Shown here piece by piece: positions 30,571 through 33,355 of a DNA stretch of 33,355 bases. A program made the position numbers and the translations under genes. How positions within the stretch are numbered: the stretch's first letter is position 1; each line of letters begins with the position of its first letter. Origin of the DNA: S34-282 sp034422075 (GTDB lineage Bacteria > Chloroflexota > Dehalococcoidia > Lucifugimonadales > Australimonadaceae); assembly GCA_034422075.1 (NCBI GenBank), contig DAOUJX010000038.1, forward strand, positions 1-33,355, in the 5' to 3' direction. Below the pieces are notes generated by a model. It was not told the origin of the DNA. It worked only from the letters and a program-made list of their open reading frames with translations, and ran no database searches.

Positions 30571-30730
30571 CCTACCCTGGGAGTAGGCCGAAGGGTCAGA
30601 GGGCCCTTCTTGCGGCTCTTTGGGCGTCGCCCCCTCTAAGAGCCTGCGCCAATGGCGTGTCTCCTGTCCAAAGAAGGAAAGGCGGGCCAGCCCAACTATG
30701 GAAGGGGGATCTGGAGTGAGAGGCCTTTCC
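30571..30730. other. Hairpin-rich stretch between two plus-strand genes
   Basis: This gap holds a series of stems. CCTAC/GTAGG is at 30571-30587, and GAAGGG/CCCTTC at 30590-30609. A compound stem has GGCTCTT (30614-30620) paired with AAGAGCC (30638-30644) around GGGC/GCCC. A long-range 8-bp pair joins GGAAAGGC (30676-30683) and GCCTTTCC (30723-30730). The first two may terminate the upstream gene. The rest could be a structured leader or small RNA. No riboswitch class is recognised. Confidence 0.4.
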
Positions 30731-30767
30731 AACTCATGGGGTAGACTGGGTGCACTGGAGAGAAGCG

Positions 30768-31256
30768 ATGCGGTTCTGGGAGAAGATTCGGCGAAACCAC
30801 GGGCTGGAGCACGCGACGATTTCGCTGCTGCTTCCCTCGATGCACCACAACAGCGTCGTCGCCGGGTACTCGCTCCCCGGCGGCTTCCTCGTCCTCGGCG
30901 AGGTAGCGACCGAGCAGGTGGTCGAGCAGGCCAACGCCGCGCTGAAGCGAATGCGGGACGGTGAGCGAGAGCTGGCCGTATCGCCGTTCTGCGGCACGAA
31001 CATCGTGGTCGCGGCGGCGCTTGCGACGCTGGGGACCGCGATTCCTCTTTGGATGGGGCGGCGCGGGCTCAAGGCGCTGAACCGCGCGTACTCCAACGCG
31101 ACCATGGCTCTCGTTGCGTCGCGGCCGATTGGACGTATCGTGCAAGAGCGCTTTACGACGTCGGCAGACGTCGGGATGGTGCGCATTGCGAGGGTGCAGC
31201 GCTACGACGTCGGGCCCGCGACGTTCCACTGGGTGGCCACGTCGTTCGACAACTAG
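30768..31256 (+). CDS. DUF6391 family protein
   Basis: A 162-residue protein matching DUF6391 as I remember it from cyanobacteria and Chloroflexota. IRRNHGLEHATISLLL at the start, YSLPGGFLVLGEV, and LAVSPFCGTNIVVAAALATLG with the conserved Cys-Gly-Thr-Asn are the family marks. One hydrophobic segment (about 80-97) follows the CGTN motif, so it may be membrane-associated. The RNHxLEHAT motif has histidine and glutamate spacing that could bind a metal, but no activity is known. The ATG at 30768 follows GGAGAGAAGCG, with a TAGACT -10-like box at 30742-30747. It is convergent with the enoyl-CoA hydratase gene. Confidence 0.72.
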   Translation: MRFWEKIRRNHGLEHATISLLLPSMHHNSVVAGYSLPGGFLVLGEVATEQVVEQANAALKRMRDGERELAVSPFCGTNIVVAAALATLGTAIPLWMGRRGLKALNRAYSNATMALVASRPIGRIVQERFTTSADVGMVRIARVQRYDVGPATFHWVATSFDN

Positions 31257-31283
31257 CCGTACTGCTATCCGAGAGGCGAAAGC

Positions 31284-32066
31284 CTACCGGCCGGTAAAAC
31301 GGGGCGGTCGCTTTTCGACGAATGCGCGATAGCCTTCGCGCCTGTCCTCCGACTCGGCGACGATCTGTGAGCACTCCTGCTCGTACGCCAATCCCTCGTC
31401 GATACCGGCATTGGCGGCGAGGTCGACGGCGGATTTGATGAGCGAGAGGGAGAGCGGAGCCATGCGCAGCAGCGCATCGGCCATCGCCCGCGCCTCGTCC
31501 ATCAGCACCTCATGCGCTGCGACACGATTCACAAGGCCCCAGGCATGCGCCGTCTGCGCATCGATGAACGTCCCCAGGAGCATCATCTCCTTTGCCCTGC
31601 CCTGTCCGATAAGGCGGGGAAGCCGCTGCGTGCCGCCCGCTCCGGGCAGGATGCCGAGCCGCGCCTCAGGTAGCGCGAAGGTTGCGCACTCGCTGGCGAT
31701 GCGAAGGTCGCAGGCCATCGCAAGCTCGCATCCGCCGCCGATAGCGGGGCCGTTGACTGCGGCAATTGCGATCTTGGGCATCGTCTCGATGCGCCGGAAG
31801 AGGGGCGAAATGATGGAGGAGGTGCGTTGGAGCGCGATATCGCCGGGGTTCTCGGCGCGCTCCTTGATATCCGCGCCGGCGCAGAACGCCCTGCCCGCCC
31901 CGGTGACCAGCAGCACGCGGGCCGAGTCGTCGGCCTCGAAGCTGTCGATAGCACTCGCCGTTTCCTCGATGAGCTCGCGGCTGAGCGCGTTCAGGCGCTC
32001 CTCGCGGGAGAGCGTAAGCGTTGCAACGGCATCGTCCACTTGGTAGTCGATCGCTGTGTAGGGCAC
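31284..32066 (-). CDS. Enoyl-CoA hydratase/isomerase family protein
   Basis: A 260-residue crotonase-fold enzyme, cytoplasmic. The oxyanion-hole segment GAGRAFCAGADIKE and the active-site region NGPAIGGGCELAMACDLRIASECATFALPEARLGILPGAGGTQRLPRLIG carry both catalytic glutamates, in GCELA and LPEARLG, so hydration of trans-2-enoyl-CoA is likely. The C-terminal ECSQIVAESEDRREGYRAFVEKRPPRF is typical of the family. The GTG at 32066 gives the usual N-terminus; a TTG at 32084 would add six residues. No thiolase or dehydrogenase gene is adjacent, so the pathway (beta-oxidation or aromatic/branched-chain breakdown) is open. Confidence 0.92.
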   Translation of the reverse strand: MPYTAIDYQVDDAVATLTLSREERLNALSRELIEETASAIDSFEADDSARVLLVTGAGRAFCAGADIKERAENPGDIALQRTSSIISPLFRRIETMPKIAIAAVNGPAIGGGCELAMACDLRIASECATFALPEARLGILPGAGGTQRLPRLIGQGRAKEMMLLGTFIDAQTAHAWGLVNRVAAHEVLMDEARAMADALLRMAPLSLSLIKSAVDLAANAGIDEGLAYEQECSQIVAESEDRREGYRAFVEKRPPRFTGR

Positions 32067-32105
32067 TAGGATGCAACTCCACAAGACCGCAGCCTGCGAA
32101 TCCGG

Positions 32106-32134
32106 TTGACCGCCACGAGAGGCGTTACTATATT
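32106..32134 (+). promoter_or_regulatory. tRNA-Arg promoter
   Basis: TTGACC (32106-32111) and TATATT (32129-32134) are 17 bases apart. The -10 ends eight bases before the mature tRNA 5' end at 32143, so transcription starts almost at the mature end and little 5' processing is needed. Confidence 0.75.
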
Positions 32135-32142
32135 CACGGCAG

Positions 32143-32218
32143 GTCCCCGTAGCTCAGCGGACAGAGCAGCTGCCTTCTAAGCAGATGGTTGTGGGTTCGA
32201 ATCCCACCGGGGACGCCA
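32143..32218 (+). tRNA. tRNA-Arg (anticodon TCT), CCA encoded
   Basis: A complete cloverleaf folds: a 7-bp acceptor stem (GTCCCCG with CGGGGAC), a 4-bp D stem, a loop CTTCTAA with anticodon TCT at 34-36, a 5-base variable loop and a perfect T arm (GTGGG/CCCAC with TTCGAAT). The body ends at 32215 with discriminator G, followed by encoded CCA (32216-32218). It reads AGA (and AGG with wobble) arginine codons. The first anticodon-stem pair is a G27-A43 mismatch, leaving four canonical pairs. Confidence 0.97.
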
Positions 32219-32251
32219 TGAAATGCCCTCACCCCGTCCCTTTTGCCCACC

Positions 32252-33355
32252 TTAGCCCTTCAGGGTGGCATCGCCTTCGTAGACGGCGGTGATGGGCTCG
32301 AGCGGGATGTCATCCCAACTCTCGGCGTTCATGAACTCTTCCCAGCGGCGGTAGAAGCCGCGCTGGTTGTTCTCCGAGATGTAGCGGTCGGAAAACTCGC
32401 CCGGCATGTTCTTGTCACGGCTCGCGTGGCCGACGCCCATGGAGAGGTCTTGGCCGTGCTTACGCGCGATCGCGCTCATGGCCGACTGGGTGACGGAGCG
32501 CCAGTTGTCGATGTCGTCCTGCTCGAAGAGGCCGGCCGCCCCGTTGTTGTTGCCGTGACCCGTGCGGAGGGCGGTGGCAAGCTCTTCCGGCGCGTCAGCC
32601 TCATAGACCACGAAGTGCCAGAACTCCGTCATCAGCGGTCCGCGCGGAAGCGCGAGGCGCAGTCCGAGCACCCCGTTGGGGAAGAGGCTGTGGTTCGTCA
32701 GGTTGAGCTGGCGGGCACGGAAGCTCCCCAGCCGCCGCTCGACCTCGTCGAGAGCGTCGCCCTGCCACTGGCGGAAGTGTTCGCGGTTCTCGGAAGTCAC
32801 GCCGTGGAAGTAACGCGGCGACGCCTCGTCGTCGAGGATCTGCGCGGTGAGTGCATGGCCATTGACGAACATGTGGCGGAACATGTCGGTCTCCAGCTGC
32901 ATCTCTTGGGTGACACGTCCCCTGCCCTGCACCTTCTGCTGCGCGAGCATGCTCGAGAGATGGCTGACGGGGACGTGGTAGTTGTCGGAGCAGTTGTCGA
33001 CCGGCGTCTTCCAGTTGACGGGCTCCATCCACTTCATCGGCCCCAGCGCAATCGTGCCGCCGTCGCGCCGGTTGAACGACAGGTCCAGGTACCAGCGGGC
33101 GTCGCCCAGGTAGGCCTCCAGGCTCGGCGCCTCGTGGTCCCACGTCGCGAACACGATGCCCGCGTACGTGTCCACCTTCGCCTCGATCAGCTTCAGCTCC
33201 TCCAGGTCCAACTCGCCGTAGTACGCCTCGTTGTACCCCGGTACGTGCTCCAGCGTCCCGTCGCTGCGGAACGTCCACCCGTGGTAGGTGCACATGAAGT
33301 GCTTGGCGTTGCCGTCGTCGGCCCGCAGGATGCGGTTCCCCCGGTGGCGGCACAT
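32252..33355 (-). CDS. Rieske non-haem iron oxygenase alpha subunit, 5' end missing
   Basis: The catalytic subunit of an aromatic-ring-hydroxylating-type Rieske oxygenase, cut by the window edge; the frame is open to the last base and about 70 N-terminal residues are probably missing. The [2Fe-2S] ligands follow the C-X-H-X17-C-X2-H rule: CRHRGNRI, then CTYHGWTF. The mononuclear iron site is in VDNCSDNYHVPVSH (two His), with Asp in EQDDIDNWRSV as the third ligand. The Asp in NCSDNYH is the usual bridge to the Rieske centre of the neighbouring subunit. The C-terminal 150 residues form the substrate domain. A beta subunit or reductase is not seen here. The substrate cannot be deduced. Confidence 0.92.
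   Translation of the reverse strand: MCRHRGNRILRADDGNAKHFMCTYHGWTFRSDGTLEHVPGYNEAYYGELDLEELKLIEAKVDTYAGIVFATWDHEAPSLEAYLGDARWYLDLSFNRRDGGTIALGPMKWMEPVNWKTPVDNCSDNYHVPVSHLSSMLAQQKVQGRGRVTQEMQLETDMFRHMFVNGHALTAQILDDEASPRYFHGVTSENREHFRQWQGDALDEVERRLGSFRARQLNLTNHSLFPNGVLGLRLALPRGPLMTEFWHFVVYEADAPEELATALRTGHGNNNGAAGLFEQDDIDNWRSVTQSAMSAIARKHGQDLSMGVGHASRDKNMPGEFSDRYISENNQRGFYRRWEEFMNAESWDDIPLEPITAVYEGDATLKG

Noticed and set aside
1..33355. CRISPR arrays, insertion sequences, prophage genes
   Set aside because: No regularly spaced repeats, transposase, or phage structural genes were seen. The Xer-type recombinase stands alone without attachment sites.

Overview
The window is a GC-rich bacterial chromosome segment with about 33 protein genes and one tRNA, densely packed on both strands. 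No phage, insertion sequence or CRISPR array is visible. The mix suggests a free-living, organic-matter-degrading member of the Chloroflexota, possibly a SAR202-like Dehalococcoidia relative. It includes DUF917 plus hydantoinase/oxoprolinase, MmgE/PrpD, a SnoaL-like protein, enoyl-CoA hydratase, a Rieske oxygenase, CcdA plus DUF3105, DUF6391, and many lipoproteins. This placement is inferred from gene content, not from a marker phylogeny.

Layout. 1-8003: end of a beta-ketoacyl-ACP synthase gene, recJ, a convergent lgt-like gene, a 97-residue unknown coupled to a Xer-type recombinase, a cytidylate-kinase-like protein, a small membrane protein, and uvrC. 8013-11226: a catabolic-looking set (DUF917, hydantoinase/oxoprolinase, SnoaL-like). 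11227-12575: an apparently non-coding stretch, overlapping terminators, and a winged-helix-like DNA-binding gene with related 22-bp repeats beside its own promoter and inside its coding sequence. 12576-17019: an M20-family protein lacking key active-site residues, modA and modB without modC, CcdA and DUF3105. 17086-24758 (minus strand): a VTT membrane protein, a two-gene MacB/FtsX-type ABC system, and a four-gene set of histidine-rich envelope proteins. 24884-28855: an EVE-domain protein, MmgE/PrpD, a GlcG/HbpS-like protein, pncC overlapping dnaN. 28972-33355: a cytochrome c lipoprotein, a 74-residue HTH protein with an operator-rich upstream region, a small multidrug export-type protein, a hairpin-rich gap, DUF6391, enoyl-CoA hydratase, tRNA-Arg(TCT), and a Rieske oxygenase alpha subunit cut by the window edge.

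Three signals stand out. The four-gene envelope cluster at 21584-24758 encodes two proteins whose predicted signal cleavage exposes an N-terminal histidine, plus a His-rich lipoprotein and a His-rich small membrane protein. This looks like an uncharacterised metal (copper?) handling system, possibly co-transcribed with the ABC transporter. The regulator at 11600-12340 carries three related AGA-N4-TCT repeats, two of them inside an AT-rich island of its own reading frame. Many genes have a -10-like hexamer only 6-12 nt before the start codon, which points to frequent leaderless transcripts.
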